64,000 nucleotides of DNA, from the NCBI GenBank assembly GCA_947259215.1, contig CAMYLJ010000002.1:67524-131523 (forward strand), in the 5' to 3' direction. Source of the DNA: an uncultured delta proteobacterium (GTDB lineage Bacteria; Myxococcota_A; UBA9160; JAFDET01). Shown one piece after another: positions 34,449 to 44,442 of the stretch. A model generated the notes under the pieces. It was not told the origin of the DNA and searched no databases. It was given only the letters and a program-made list of their open reading frames with translations. The first letter of the stretch is position 1; the number at the start of each line of letters is the position of its first letter. Both the position numbers and the translations under genes were made by a program.

Positions 34449-35024
34449 TCAGAGCAGGCTTTCGAGCTCCGGCGCCGCGTTCCGGAGGGCCCGGCGCATC
34501 CGATAGAGGTTGGCCTTGACCGCGTCTTCGGACTTGCCCAGGGCCACGGCGATCGAGCGGATCGGCTGCCGGCGCAGGTGCTTCAGGTGGAAGATCCGGC
34601 GCTGGAGAGGCGTGAGCTCGCGCTCGATGACCGACTCGCAACGGGAGAGCATGCGGCGGGCGTCCGCAGCCCGGTCCGCGGGTGCCGTGGCCTCGCACGC
34701 CACGTCCCCGGCCGCTCCGTCGAGCGATTCCATCCGCGGGCGCTTGCGACGGAAGCGCCGGTTCACCGTGTTCCGCGTGATCCCGAAGATCCAGACCAGC
34801 AGCGCCGAATTGCCCTGGAAGCTCGAAAGCGCCCGGAAGACCGTGATGAAGACTTCCTGGCTGACGTCCTCCGCCTCCCCCGGGTCGCCGAGCCGCTTCA
34901 ACGCGAAGCGGTAGACGCGCGGGAAATAGCTTCGGTAGAGCAGTTCGAAGTGCTCGCGGCTACCGCCGAGGATGGCCTCGACCAGCTCGCGATCATCGGA
35001 CCAGGCTTCGGTGCCCTGCGCCAT
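34449..35024 (-). CDS. ECF-type RNA polymerase sigma factor (2)
   Basis: 191 aa from the ATG at 35024, 4 bases after GGAGG. Region 2: SREHFELLYRSYFPRVYRFA, PGEAEDVSQEVFITVFRALS, ALLVWIFGITRNTVNRRFRR. Region 4: QRRIFHLKHLRRQPIRSIAV and SEDAVKANLYRMRRALRNAA. It is transcribed from the sigma-54-type promoter at 35188-35202, so it would be an intermediate in a sigma-54 to ECF cascade. No anti-sigma gene with a recognisable motif adjoins it. Confidence 0.92.
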   Translation of the reverse strand: MAQGTEAWSDDRELVEAILGGSREHFELLYRSYFPRVYRFALKRLGDPGEAEDVSQEVFITVFRALSSFQGNSALLVWIFGITRNTVNRRFRRKRPRMESLDGAAGDVACEATAPADRAADARRMLSRCESVIERELTPLQRRIFHLKHLRRQPIRSIAVALGKSEDAVKANLYRMRRALRNAAPELESLL

Positions 35025-35187
35025 TCGACCTCCAGGCGCACTTCGGGCTCCAGGGAACGGGGGTTGCGGCACAGCGTGCCGCGCAGCGGACCTCGGATGG
35101 AATCTCTTGTGGGGATCCGGGGGGCTGGTTCTCCTCGCTCGTCCAGGGCTCTCAGAAGTGGGGACGCATGTCCCGGCGCTGTTGAGA

Positions 35188-35202
35188 GCAAGCTGCATGC
35201 CA
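35188..35202 (-). promoter_or_regulatory. Sigma-54 promoter before the ECF sigma gene
   Basis: Minus strand TGGCATGCAGCTTGC fits TGGCAyG-N4-TTGC exactly in spacing, with one common variant base. The start would be near 35177, about 150 bases before the ATG. The surrounding 35181-35333 is markedly richer in A/T than the rest of the window, as expected of an enhancer/activator-binding region. Confidence 0.75.
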
Positions 35203-35333
35203 CAAATCAGAAATCCGCAACAAGCAAGGCAACCTTTTGAGCGCAAACGGGGTGTTTGCCCTCGGGCCTACCCCCAAGTCACCCTGCGTTTGGCGCTGGT
35301 GGGTAAATTCTTTCCGTTAATGAGGAGAGGCGG

Positions 35334-35633
35334 TCACCCGGGGAGCGTGAACTCGCGGAGGACGCCGAGCGCCTCGGCGCTGCTCTGCTCCAGATCGAGC
35401 GCGACGGCGAAGCCCGCGTCGTCGCAGCGAGCCACTGTGCCGGCGAGGCGCAGCATGGCGGGATGGCCCGGCAGCTCCAGCATGACCCGAGCCGGGATCC
35501 CGGGCGAGGGAGGGTCCGCCGCCAGCAGATAGATCCCCGTCTCCGAAAGATCCCGGGTGGTCAGGAAGACCTGCCGCTGGGGGTCCTCGTAGGCGGCCTC
35601 CAGCGTCACCTCCACGCGCGGGGCCCGGGACAT
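35334..35633 (-). CDS. PilZ-domain protein
   Basis: 99 aa from the ATG at 35633, which overlaps the upstream stop by one base (TGATG). The PilZ second motif is present (TRDLSETGIYLL, fitting D/N-x-S-x2-G). The N-terminal RxxxR is degenerate: SRAPRVEV has RxxR. c-di-GMP binding is therefore uncertain. It ends the pilF-rodZ-recO-glyS operon; a diguanylate cyclase is encoded at 56683-58104. Confidence 0.78.
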   Translation of the reverse strand: MSRAPRVEVTLEAAYEDPQRQVFLTTRDLSETGIYLLAADPPSPGIPARVMLELPGHPAMLRLAGTVARCDDAGFAVALDLEQSSAEALGVLREFTLPG

Positions 35634-36142
35634 CACAGCCGGGCCGGGTCCACCCACCAGGTGCCGTCGCGCCGCACCCAGCGGTCCTCACGCACCAGGT
35701 GGGTCCTGCCGGGGCGCAGGGGCAGGCCGTTTTCGCCGGAGAGCCGCAGCCGGACCAGGGCCGAGCCGGGCCGGTCGAACAGGAACTCCATCACCTGCAC
35801 CTCCAGGGCCTGGTTGCGCTCGAACCAGGCGAAGGCCAGGGAGTCGGCCAGGTCGGCGTAGTAGTCCGCGAACGCCTCCTCGGTCTGGAAGTGCTCTCGC
35901 AGGACCCGGTCCGTGTAGGTGGCGTAGGTGTTCACGCGGCGGTTGGACAGCCGTTGGTAGAAGGTGTTGGCGCGCTCGTGGAACTGGGTGATGCCTTCGA
36001 AGTCCACGACCTCCACGCCGTAGCGGGGGTCCCCCGGCGCCAGTCCCGCGTCCCGCCACGGCCACCAGGCGCAGCCCAGCCCGGACGCCAGCACCAGGGT
36101 CAGGATCCCGGCGCCCCGCGCGACGCGATGCCCCCGTCTCAC
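35633..36142 (-). CDS. Putative exported or lipoprotein, function unknown
   Basis: 169 aa from a GTG at 36142 overlapping the glyS stop. A basic N-terminus and hydrophobic stretch (AGILTLVLASGLGCAWW) end in a Cys; the lipobox is imperfect (Gly at -3), so lipidation is only possible. The rest is mixed alpha/beta (EVVDFEGITQFHERANTFYQ, VQVMEFLFDRPGSALVRLRL, WVRRDGTWWVDPARL) with the look of an NTF2-like/SnoaL-type fold. It sits between glyS and a PilZ gene. Confidence 0.7.
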   Translation of the reverse strand: MRRGHRVARGAGILTLVLASGLGCAWWPWRDAGLAPGDPRYGVEVVDFEGITQFHERANTFYQRLSNRRVNTYATYTDRVLREHFQTEEAFADYYADLADSLAFAWFERNQALEVQVMEFLFDRPGSALVRLRLSGENGLPLRPGRTHLVREDRWVRRDGTWWVDPARL

Positions 36143-37485
36143 GCGGGAGACTCCAGGCGCTCCTCGAGCCAGGGGCGGACCTGATCGAGTGCGATGCGCT
36201 CCTGGGTCATGCTGTCGCGCTCGCGGATCGTGACCTTGGCATCCGTCTCCGAGTCGAAATCGTAGGTGACGCAGAACGGGGTACCCGCCTCGTCCTGGCG
36301 CCGGTAGCGCCGGCCGATGTTCCCGGACTCGTCGTGGAAGACGTTGAGGCGGCGGCGCAGGTCGGCCGCCAGCTTGCGCGTGGCCTCGCCGAGCTTCTTG
36401 GAGAGCGGGAGCACCGCCACCTGGATCGGCGCCAGGAAGGTCGGGAAGCGCATCACGGTGCGCGTCTCGCCGCCCTCCAGGGTCTCCTCGGCGTAGGCGT
36501 TCACGAGCAGCGCCAGGCAGGTGCGGTCCATGCCCACCGACGTCTCGATCACCATGGGCGTGTAGTGCTCCTTGGTCTGCTCGTCGGTGACGCCCTGATC
36601 CTTGCCGGCGTACTCGCTGTGACGCGACAGGTCCCAGTCACCACGATCGTGGATGCCCTCGATCTCCTGGAAGCCGAAGGGGAAGCGGAACTCCAGGTCC
36701 GCGGCCTGCTTCGCGTAGTGAGCCAGCTCGTCGGGCTCGTGGGCCCGCACCCGCAGCACGTCGTCGCCGAAGCCGAGATCGCGGTGGAAGCGGCGCCGCT
36801 CGTCGAGCCAGTAGTCGAACCACGTCTCGCGCTGCGAGGGATGGACGAAGAACTCGAGCTCCGCCTGCTCGAACTCGCGCGATCGGAACGTGAAGTTCCG
36901 CGGGTTGATCTCGTTGCGGAAGGCCTTCCCGATCTGCGCGATTCCGAAGGGCAGCTTCTGGCGCGAGACCTCGCGCACGCGCTTGAAGTCGGTGAAGACG
37001 GACTGGCACGTCTCCGGCCGCAGGTAGGCGCTGGCGGCGGCGTCCTCGGACGCCCCGATGAAGGTGCGGAGCATCAGGTTGAAATGGCGCGCCTCGGTGA
37101 AGTCGTGAACGCCGTCCTCGGCGGCCTCGCAGCGGCCCACGTCGTCGAGCTGGTCCGCCCGGAAGCGCTTCTTGCAGCCCCGGCAGTCCACCATGGGATC
37201 GCTGAAGTGCTCGACGTGGCCCGACGCCTCCCAGGTGCGCGGGTGGCAGATGATGGCCGTGTCCACCCCCTCCACGTCGTCGCGCTGGCGCACCACCCGC
37301 TGCCACCAGAATGCCTTCAGGTTGTTCTTCAGCTCGACGCCGAGGGGCCCGTAGTCCCAGAAGCCGTTGATCCCGCCGTAGATCTCGCTCGACTGGAAGA
37401 GCAGCCCGCGGCGCGCGCAGAGCGACACCAGCTCGTCCATGCGAACGGGGCAGCGGTCGCGGTCGTCGGCGGTTTCCGGGACCAT
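36139..37485 (-). CDS. glyS: Glycyl-tRNA synthetase, single-chain type
   Basis: 448 aa class II synthetase of the homodimeric (eukaryote/archaeal-like) type. Motif 1-2 region: SSEIYGGINGFWDYGPLG, LRPETCQSVFTDFKRV, FRNEINPRNFTFRSREFEQ; motif 3: ETSVGMDRTCLALL; C-terminal anticodon domain: PTFLAPIQVAVLPLSKKLGE. A zinc-type pair VDCRGCKKRF is present. The ATG at 37485 has no ribosome-binding site; MDELVSLC 15 codons later is an alternative. Confidence 0.95.
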   Translation of the reverse strand: MVPETADDRDRCPVRMDELVSLCARRGLLFQSSEIYGGINGFWDYGPLGVELKNNLKAFWWQRVVRQRDDVEGVDTAIICHPRTWEASGHVEHFSDPMVDCRGCKKRFRADQLDDVGRCEAAEDGVHDFTEARHFNLMLRTFIGASEDAAASAYLRPETCQSVFTDFKRVREVSRQKLPFGIAQIGKAFRNEINPRNFTFRSREFEQAELEFFVHPSQRETWFDYWLDERRRFHRDLGFGDDVLRVRAHEPDELAHYAKQAADLEFRFPFGFQEIEGIHDRGDWDLSRHSEYAGKDQGVTDEQTKEHYTPMVIETSVGMDRTCLALLVNAYAEETLEGGETRTVMRFPTFLAPIQVAVLPLSKKLGEATRKLAADLRRRLNVFHDESGNIGRRYRRQDEAGTPFCVTYDFDSETDAKVTIRERDSMTQERIALDQVRPWLEERLESPA

Positions 37486-37519
37486 CGCGGCGCGAGTATT
37501 GGTCTCGGGGCTGGGGGTG

Positions 37520-38299
37520 TCAAGCAGCGCCAGCGGCGGGTCCGTCGAGGATTTCGTCGAGAAATCCATCACTTCGGAGCTCGAGGCCGATGTGGAACCG
37601 GGCCAGGCGCGCCACCAGCTCGCGGGCCTCGGCGAGCAGCGGCCCCGCCAGCACGAGCCGGTCGAGGCGCGCCAGGGGCAGGCGCAGGGCTCCGGACAGC
37701 GCGCGCAGGGTGCCGGGCCGGACCGGGAGCAGGCCCCCCGCCACCCGCTGCGCGCAGGTCCCGCAGACGACCCCGCCCTCGGCCACCAGGAAGCCGGCTG
37801 GCGGACCGCCGCCGCAACGCACGCAGTCGTCGAGCTCCGGACGCAGGCCCAGCGCATCCAGGGCCACGAGCTCCAGCAGCACCCGCAGGCGCGCGTCGGC
37901 CGGGGCACGCTCGACCAGCGCCAGGGCCTCCCGCGCGAAGCGAAAGAGGCGCCGGGCGTCCTGCGGGTGGGCGTTTTCCGGCGCCAGCCGATCGAGCAGC
38001 TCGAGCACGAAGCAGCCCAGGGCAAAGCGCGTCGCGTCGCTCCGCAGCCCGGGAAACCAGCCGACGAGGCGTGCCTGCTCCAGGCGCGCGAGACCGCCGG
38101 GCCTGCGTCGCTCGGCGATCTGCACCCGCAGGTGGTGGAAGACGTCGAGCGTCCCGGGGAAGCGGCGCACACTTCGGCGGGCCCCCTTGGCGATGGCGGC
38201 CAGGCGGCCGGCGTGGGGCGTCAGCAGGTGGACGATCCGGTCGCTCTCGCCGAAGTCGACGACACGCAGCACCAGCGCCTCACGGGCCGGCGCGGTCAC
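37520..38299 (-). CDS. recO: DNA repair protein RecO
   Basis: 259 aa. N-terminal OB domain (REALVLRVVDFGESDRIVHL, GRLAAIAKGARRS), helical middle, and a zinc site (DDCVRCGG, CGTCAQ). RecO anneals strands and helps RecR load RecA in the RecF pathway. GTG start at 38299 overlaps the rodZ-like stop by 4 bases. Confidence 0.92.
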   Translation of the reverse strand: MTAPAREALVLRVVDFGESDRIVHLLTPHAGRLAAIAKGARRSVRRFPGTLDVFHHLRVQIAERRRPGGLARLEQARLVGWFPGLRSDATRFALGCFVLELLDRLAPENAHPQDARRLFRFAREALALVERAPADARLRVLLELVALDALGLRPELDDCVRCGGGPPAGFLVAEGGVVCGTCAQRVAGGLLPVRPGTLRALSGALRLPLARLDRLVLAGPLLAEARELVARLARFHIGLELRSDGFLDEILDGPAAGAA

Positions 38300-38781
38300 T
38301 CGCCGCGCTGCTCTTCGGCCAGCAGGCGCACGGGGTCCTGGCGGTAGACGACCGGGCTCTCCTCGGCGGGGGCCGCGCTTCCCGACAGGCGTGCCGCCAG
38401 CGAGGCGACCAGGGCCAGCGCCACCAGGATCGCCGCCGCGGCCGCGATGCGCCGCAGCGGCGGCTGCATTCCGGGGGCCGGCTCGACCTCGGGCTCCGCC
38501 AGCATGCGGGCCACCGTCTCGTCGGGATCCAGGCCGAGGGCGCCGGCCACCGTGCGCACGAAGCCCCGGGCAAAGCCGTCGGGCTGGCGGTCGAACTCCC
38601 CGCGCTCCAGCCGCTCGAGGGAGCGTCGGGGGATCCGCGTCACGGCCTGGAGCTCGTCCAGATCGATCCCGCGGACCTCCCGCTGAACGCGCAGGTAGGC
38701 GCCGATCGAGGTGGCGGGATCCGCATCGCCGGCGGCCGCTACCTCAGGAGCTTCAGGTATTCCTCCGACTTCTTTCCCCAC
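38296..38781 (-). CDS. RodZ-like helix-turn-helix membrane protein
   Basis: 161 aa. An N-terminal HTH of the RodZ type (SIGAYLRVQREVRGIDLDEL, then RIPRRSLERLERGEFDRQPD) is followed by one TM helix (AAAAAILVALALVASLAA). The large periplasmic domain of full RodZ is missing; only about 30 residues follow the TM. The GTG start at 38781 overlaps pilF by 43 bases; no later start codon exists before the HTH. A pilF-rodZ pair is also found in gamma-proteobacteria. Confidence 0.82.
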   Translation of the reverse strand: MGKEVGGIPEAPEVAAAGDADPATSIGAYLRVQREVRGIDLDELQAVTRIPRRSLERLERGEFDRQPDGFARGFVRTVAGALGLDPDETVARMLAEPEVEPAPGMQPPLRRIAAAAAILVALALVASLAARLSGSAAPAEESPVVYRQDPVRLLAEEQRGE

Positions 38782-39548
38782 TGGCCCTTGGGTTTCACCT
38801 CGGCGCTGGCCACGAAGTGGGGCAGCGCCTTTTCCTGCTGGCCGAGGGCGATGAAGATCTGACCCATGCGGTAGTGGGCCTCGGCTTGCACCAAGGGTGC
38901 AGGCTCGAGGTCCAGCACATCCTGGAAGAGCGCCATCGCCTCGACCTGACGGCCCTCCTCGGCCTCAAGGATGCCGAGGTTCAAGAGCGCCGGCCAGTAG
39001 CGCTCGTTGTACTGGATGGCCAACGCCAGGTTGCCCCGGGCCTCCTCCTTGCGGCCGACGCGATACTGGGCCCAGCCCAGGTTCGTGAGCCCGCGCCAGG
39101 GCGCGTCGAAGGTGGGATCGTCCACCAGGAGCTGAGCGTGCTGCGCCGCCTCCTCATGGCGTCCCATCTGGATGTAGACGCCCGAGAGATTGAGCCGAGC
39201 CGAATGCCAGGCGGGATCCAGGGCCAGCGCCTTCTCCAGGTGCACGATCGCGTCCTCGGGCCGATCCACCCGCCGGTAGGCCTCGCCCATGGCCAGCTGG
39301 ATCCACTTGTCGCTCGGGTCCATCTCCTCGGCGGTCATGAGCTCGCGCAACGCCAGGCCGTTGCGCCCAGTGCGCAGGTGGTCGATGGCCATGTTGTACT
39401 TGGCCTGGGCGCCCTGCTTGACGCGTTTCTCCTCTTCGGCCCGCTGCTCCGCCGGGCTCGGCCCCGACGTCACGCAGCCGCCCGCGAGGGCCACCAGGGC
39501 CAGCAGGGCCGGGATCGAGAGTGCTCGACGGGATCGCAGCATGATCAT
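38739..39548 (-). CDS. pilF: TPR lipoprotein, PilF/PilW/Tgl-like pilotin
   Basis: 269 aa. Lipobox LVALAGGC gives a lipoprotein of about 245 residues, then TPR units from residue 48 (KYNMAIDHLRTGRNGLALRE, KWIQLAMGEAYRRVDRPEDA, HSARLNLSGVYIQMGRHEEA, WRGLTNLGWAQYRVGRKEEA, YWPALLNLGILEAEEGRQVE). PilF/PilW (Tgl in M. xanthus) helps the PilQ secretin assemble in the outer membrane. Length, repeat number and the following rodZ-like gene all fit; a generic TPR lipoprotein is the alternative. Confidence 0.78.
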   Translation of the reverse strand: MIMLRSRRALSIPALLALVALAGGCVTSGPSPAEQRAEEEKRVKQGAQAKYNMAIDHLRTGRNGLALRELMTAEEMDPSDKWIQLAMGEAYRRVDRPEDAIVHLEKALALDPAWHSARLNLSGVYIQMGRHEEAAQHAQLLVDDPTFDAPWRGLTNLGWAQYRVGRKEEARGNLALAIQYNERYWPALLNLGILEAEEGRQVEAMALFQDVLDLEPAPLVQAEAHYRMGQIFIALGQQEKALPHFVASAEVKPKGQWGKKSEEYLKLLR

Positions 39549-39557
39549 TCCCCTCTG

Positions 39558-40277
39558 TCAGAAGGATCCGAGGATCCGCAGCAGGAGGCTCGGTCGCTCC
39601 TGCGCCGACTTCTTGCGCTTGCGCCGCACCAGCGGCACCCGGCCCAGGGCCTTGCGGCCCGGCGCGGGAGCGGGCTCGGGCGCCCCGGCGGTACCGGGAG
39701 CCAGGCCGCCCCGGAACTTGGTCAGGGTCGGGCCGGCGGGTTCGGGCTCGGCCGGTGCCGGCGCCGGCGCCGCCTCGGAAGGCGGCGGCGGGACGAGTTC
39801 GTCGAACAGGTCCACCAGCTCCAGGGCTGGCGCGGGCGGCTCGGGGGGCGGCTTCACCTCCTCGGGCAGCGGATTCGAGAGCTCCAGGGCCAGGTCGTCG
39901 TCGGCGCCCGCGAAGGCCTGCCAGGCCTCGATCACCTTGCCGCGACCGATGCTGTCGTCTCCGGAGAGCACGTCCTCGTCGAACAGGAACCCCATGCTCT
40001 CGGCGAAGTTCAGCGCCGCGTCGAGGGCGCTCTCCATCTCGCCGGCGGCATCCAGGGTCTCGTCCCAGGCATAGTCCACGACGCTGCCGGTGCCCTGGGA
40101 GCGGAGCCGCACCAGGAGCGACGGGCTGCCGTCCTCCGCGAACCACAGGACGATGGCCGCCCGCGCCGGACCCGCCGGCAGCTCCGCCACGGAGACGACC
40201 GGCGAGTTCATCGACACGCGCAGACCCCCGAACCTCCGGGGATCGGGGTCCGCCGCGTTGGAACGCGGGAAGAACAT
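39558..40277 (-). CDS. Unknown protein with Pro-rich tail, first gene of the pilF operon
   Basis: 239 aa. The N-terminal 110 residues look folded (ARAAIVLWFAEDGSPSLLVR, LDAALNFAESMGFLFDEDVL); residues about 140-239 are Pro/Ala/Glu-rich and end in a basic KRKKSAQERPSLLLRILGSF segment. No signal peptide or TM helix. The start is either 40277 or the ATG at 40211 (MNSPVVSVAEL); neither has a strong ribosome-binding site. I do not recognise a family. It is divergent from korA across 154 bases that hold no clear promoter. Confidence 0.65.
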   Translation of the reverse strand: MFFPRSNAADPDPRRFGGLRVSMNSPVVSVAELPAGPARAAIVLWFAEDGSPSLLVRLRSQGTGSVVDYAWDETLDAAGEMESALDAALNFAESMGFLFDEDVLSGDDSIGRGKVIEAWQAFAGADDDLALELSNPLPEEVKPPPEPPAPALELVDLFDELVPPPPSEAAPAPAPAEPEPAGPTLTKFRGGLAPGTAGAPEPAPAPGRKALGRVPLVRRKRKKSAQERPSLLLRILGSF

Positions 40278-40431
40278 GCTGCCGGTATCGGTCCAGGGCC
40301 CCCCTCACTTGAGGTTCCCCTGGGCGCAGGGGCGGCCCCAAGGCCCTACCGCCCCAGCGGGTTTTCCGGGGGCGCCGATTCGGGGGGTGCGGGCCCCGCC
40401 GACCCTTTCGCCCGGCCCGGGGGCGGATACA

Positions 40432-42287
40432 ATGACTCCGGCAATGCCCGAGTCCAGCCAGCCAGGCGGTTCGCCCAAGCCGGTGCACGAGATCGAGCGC
40501 GTTGCCATCCGCTTCGTCGGCGACTCCGGCGACGGCATGCAGCTCACCGGGACCAAGTTCACCGAGTCGACGGCGCTCGCGGGCAACGACCTCTCCACCC
40601 TGCCCGACTACCCGGCCGAGATCCGGGCGCCGGCCGGGACCCTGGCCGGGGTCTCCGGCTTCCAGATCCACTTCTCGTCCGTCGACATCCGCACCCCCGC
40701 GGACAAGCCCGACGTGCTGGTGGCGTTCAACCCGGCGGCCCTGCGCGCCAACATCGACGACGTGAAGCCCCAGGGCATGGTGATCGTGAACCGCGACGCC
40801 TTCACGAAGCGCAACCTCGAGCGCGCAGGCTACGACGAGGACCCTCTCCCGGCGCTGCGCGAGCGCTTCCAGCTGGTCGAGATCCCGATCGGCACGCTCA
40901 ACCGCGAGGCCGTGAAGGATCTCGGCCTGACCCAGCGCCAGGCGGACCGCTCGAAGAACTTCTTCGCCCTCGGGCTGATGTACTGGCTCTACAACCGCCC
41001 CACGACGCCCACCGAGGAGTGGATCGCCAAGCGGTTCCCCGACCCGATCCGAGAGGCGAATCAGCGGGTGCTGAAGGCGGGCTACCACTTCGGCGAGACC
41101 ACCGAGCTCTTCCCGACGTCGTTCCTCGTGCCACCCGCCAAGATCGAGCCCGGGCGCTACCGGAACATCACAGGCAACACCGCGCTGGCCTGGGGCATCG
41201 TGGCCGCGGGCGTGCAGATGCAGCGGCCCGTCTTCCTCGGCGCGTACCCGATCACCCCGGCCAGCGACGTGCTGCACGAGCTGGCGCGCTATCGCCAGTT
41301 CGGTGTGAAGACCTTCCAGGCCGAGGACGAGATCGCGGCGATCAGCGCGGCCGTCGGGGCGTCCTACGCGGGCCTGCTCGGCTGCTGCACCACCAGCGGG
41401 CCCGGCATGCTGCTGAAGCAGGAGGCCCTGAACCTGGCGGTGATGACCGAGCTGCCGCTGGTGGTGGTGGACATCCAGCGCGCGGGCCCGTCGACGGGCC
41501 TGCCCACCAAGACCGAGCAGGCGGACCTGCTGATGGTTCTCTACGGGCGCAGCTCCGACAGCCCGATCCCGATCGTGGCCCCGGCCACGCCGGGCGACTG
41601 CTTCCACGTGATGCTCGAGGCCTTCCGGATCGCCGTGAAGTACATGACGCCCGTGGCGGTGCTGTCGGACGGCTACCTGGCCAACAGCGCCGAGCCCTGG
41701 CGCATCCCGGAGGTGGAGACCCTGCTCCGCCACCCGGCCCAGCTGGAGACCGACCCCGAGGGCTTCGCCCCGTACCGCCGCGACCCGGCCACCCTGGCCC
41801 GGCCCTGGGCCGTCCCGGGCACGCCGGGTCTCGAGCACCGCATCGGAGGGCTCGAGAAGGAGGACGTCACGGGCAACGTCTCCTACTCGCCGGTGAACCA
41901 CGCGCGCATGACCGAGCTGCGGGCGCTCAAGATCGCCGGCATCGCCCAGGACATCCCGCCCGCGGAAGTGCGCGGCCCGGAGGCCGGGAAGCTGCTGGTG
42001 GTGACGTGGGGCGGGACGCATGGCGCGGCGGCCTCGGCGGTGGACCAGTCTCACGAGGCGGGCTTCACCGCCTCGCACCTGCACCTGCGCCACCTGAACC
42101 CCTTCCCCGCCAACCTGGGGGAGGTGCTCGGACGCTTCGAGCGGATCCTCGTGCCCGAGCTCAACACGGGGCAGCTCTCGCGGCTGCTGCGGGCGGAGTA
42201 CCTGGTGGCGGCGGAGCCGCTCTGCAAGGTGTCCGGCCAGCCCTTCAAGGTGCGCGAGATCCGCGACCGCATCGAGGCGATCCTGGC

Positions 42288-42291
<4 letters not shown>
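40432..42291 (+). CDS. korA: 2-oxoglutarate:ferredoxin oxidoreductase, fused gamma-alpha subunit
   Basis: 619 aa. The N-terminal gamma-like domain (about 15-200) has RFVGDSGDGMQLTGTKF; the alpha domain has FLGAYPITPASDVLHELARY and QAEDEIAAISAAVGASYAG, then CTTSGPGMLLKQEALNLAVM. With KorB it converts 2-oxoglutarate to succinyl-CoA, reducing ferredoxin. The fused gamma-alpha form is that of KorA enzymes from many aerobes and anaerobes. ATG 40432 or 40444 are both possible. It overlaps korB in ATGA. Confidence 0.92.
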
Positions 42292-43316
<1,025 letters not shown>

Positions 43317-43326
43317 GGAGAACGCC

Positions 43327-44064
43327 GTGAGCGCCGCGCCCGTCTATGAGTTCCAGGGCCGAGAGGTCCGTCTGCCCTGCCAGGTGCGCGACGCGTCGTC
43401 GGGGTCGGCCACCTTCCTGGTCGGCGCCCGCGCGGCCCGCGCCATGCTGCCCGGCGAGACCTACGACGTGGTGGAGATCCTGCCCGGGAGGGCGCTGCTG
43501 TCCCTGGCCATCATCGACTACAAGGACAACGACCTCGGCGACTACAACGAGGTCTCGCTGGCCTTCGTGGTGCGGGAGCGGACGGCGCCGCGGGGCCTGC
43601 CCTACCTGGGCGCCGCCTGGAACGTGGCGCGCGGGCGGCTCGCCACCTTCATCCACTGGCTGCCGGTCAACCAGGGTTTCACCCGCGACGCCGGCGAAGG
43701 TATCTGGGGCTTCCCCAAGACCGTCGAGGAGATCGACTTCGACTACGCGGAAGACCGCGCGACCTGTCGGCTCGCGGCGGGCGGACGCCACGTGCTGACG
43801 CTCTCCCTCCCCCGCGGCGGGAAGAAGACGCTGCCCGACAACGAGCTGGTGACCTACACCTACATCCAGGGAGTCCCTCACAAGACGCGCTTCACGTCCG
43901 GCGCCGAGGGCTTCGGCTTCGCCGGCGGCGGCGGGGCGCGCCTCGAGCTGGGAGATCATCCGTACGCGGACCAGCTCCGCACGCTCGGGCTGCCGAAGAA
44001 GCCGCTCATGTGCACCTGGATGGAGCGCATGCACGGGACCTTCCTCGCGCCCGAGAAGGTGTAG
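43327..44064 (+). CDS. Acetoacetate decarboxylase-superfamily protein
   Basis: 245 aa from a GTG with GAGGAG upstream, 10 bases after korB. It resembles the ADC fold (PYLGAAWNVARGRLATFIHW, FTRDAGEGIWGFPKTVEEID, TLPDNELVTYTYIQGVPHKT). The enzyme's Schiff-base Lys could be that in IWGFPKTVEE, equivalent to FGFPKK in bona fide ADC, but the assignment by eye is uncertain. Many superfamily members have other or unknown activities. Confidence 0.75.
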   Translation: MSAAPVYEFQGREVRLPCQVRDASSGSATFLVGARAARAMLPGETYDVVEILPGRALLSLAIIDYKDNDLGDYNEVSLAFVVRERTAPRGLPYLGAAWNVARGRLATFIHWLPVNQGFTRDAGEGIWGFPKTVEEIDFDYAEDRATCRLAAGGRHVLTLSLPRGGKKTLPDNELVTYTYIQGVPHKTRFTSGAEGFGFAGGGGARLELGDHPYADQLRTLGLPKKPLMCTWMERMHGTFLAPEKV

Positions 44065-44109
44065 GCGAACAGGCGTGATAGACTCACCCTCTCCCGCTGA
44101 GGAGGACCC

Positions 44110-44406
44110 GTGCGCGCACTCGGCATCGCCGCCATCGCCCTGCTGCTCTCGGCGGCCGCGCCCGCCTTCGCGAAGGATCCCCTGGATCTCGGGCCGCCGC
44201 CGCGACCGGAGCCCGGCGTGATCCACAAGGTCGCGGACGTCACCCTGTCGCGACCCGTGGCGCTGCTGCGAGCGGTGTTCGGGGTCGCGATGCTGCCCGT
44301 GGCCTGGCCCGTGGGCGCGGTCCTCGGCGACGGCCGGTGGGCCCTGGACGTCTGCCTGCACGACCCAATCCACGACCTCGCGCACCGGCCGCTCGGCGAG
44401 CTCTAG
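44110..44406 (+). CDS. Small exported protein, unknown
   Basis: 98 aa from a GTG preceded by GAGGAGGA. A clear signal peptide (MRALGIAAIALLLSAAAPAF, cleavage after AFA) leads to a 77-residue mature part with one further hydrophobic stretch (LLRAVFGVAMLPVAWPVGAV) and a His/Asp-rich end (CLHDPIHDLAHRPLGEL). No family recognised. Confidence 0.7.
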   Translation: MRALGIAAIALLLSAAAPAFAKDPLDLGPPPRPEPGVIHKVADVTLSRPVALLRAVFGVAMLPVAWPVGAVLGDGRWALDVCLHDPIHDLAHRPLGEL

Positions 44407-44442
44407 CCACCCAGCGCGCGCGATCTCGGCTACCCTGTCGCC

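Noticed and set aside
35025-35246. Upstream extension of the second ECF sigma gene to 35246
   Set aside because: It would cross the sigma-54 promoter at 35188-35202, has no family similarity, and the ATG at 35024 has GGAGG directly upstream.
35243-35259. GCAAAC/GTTTGC hairpin after the PilZ gene
   Set aside because: Only 6 bp with no T-run on the minus strand; too weak to call a terminator.
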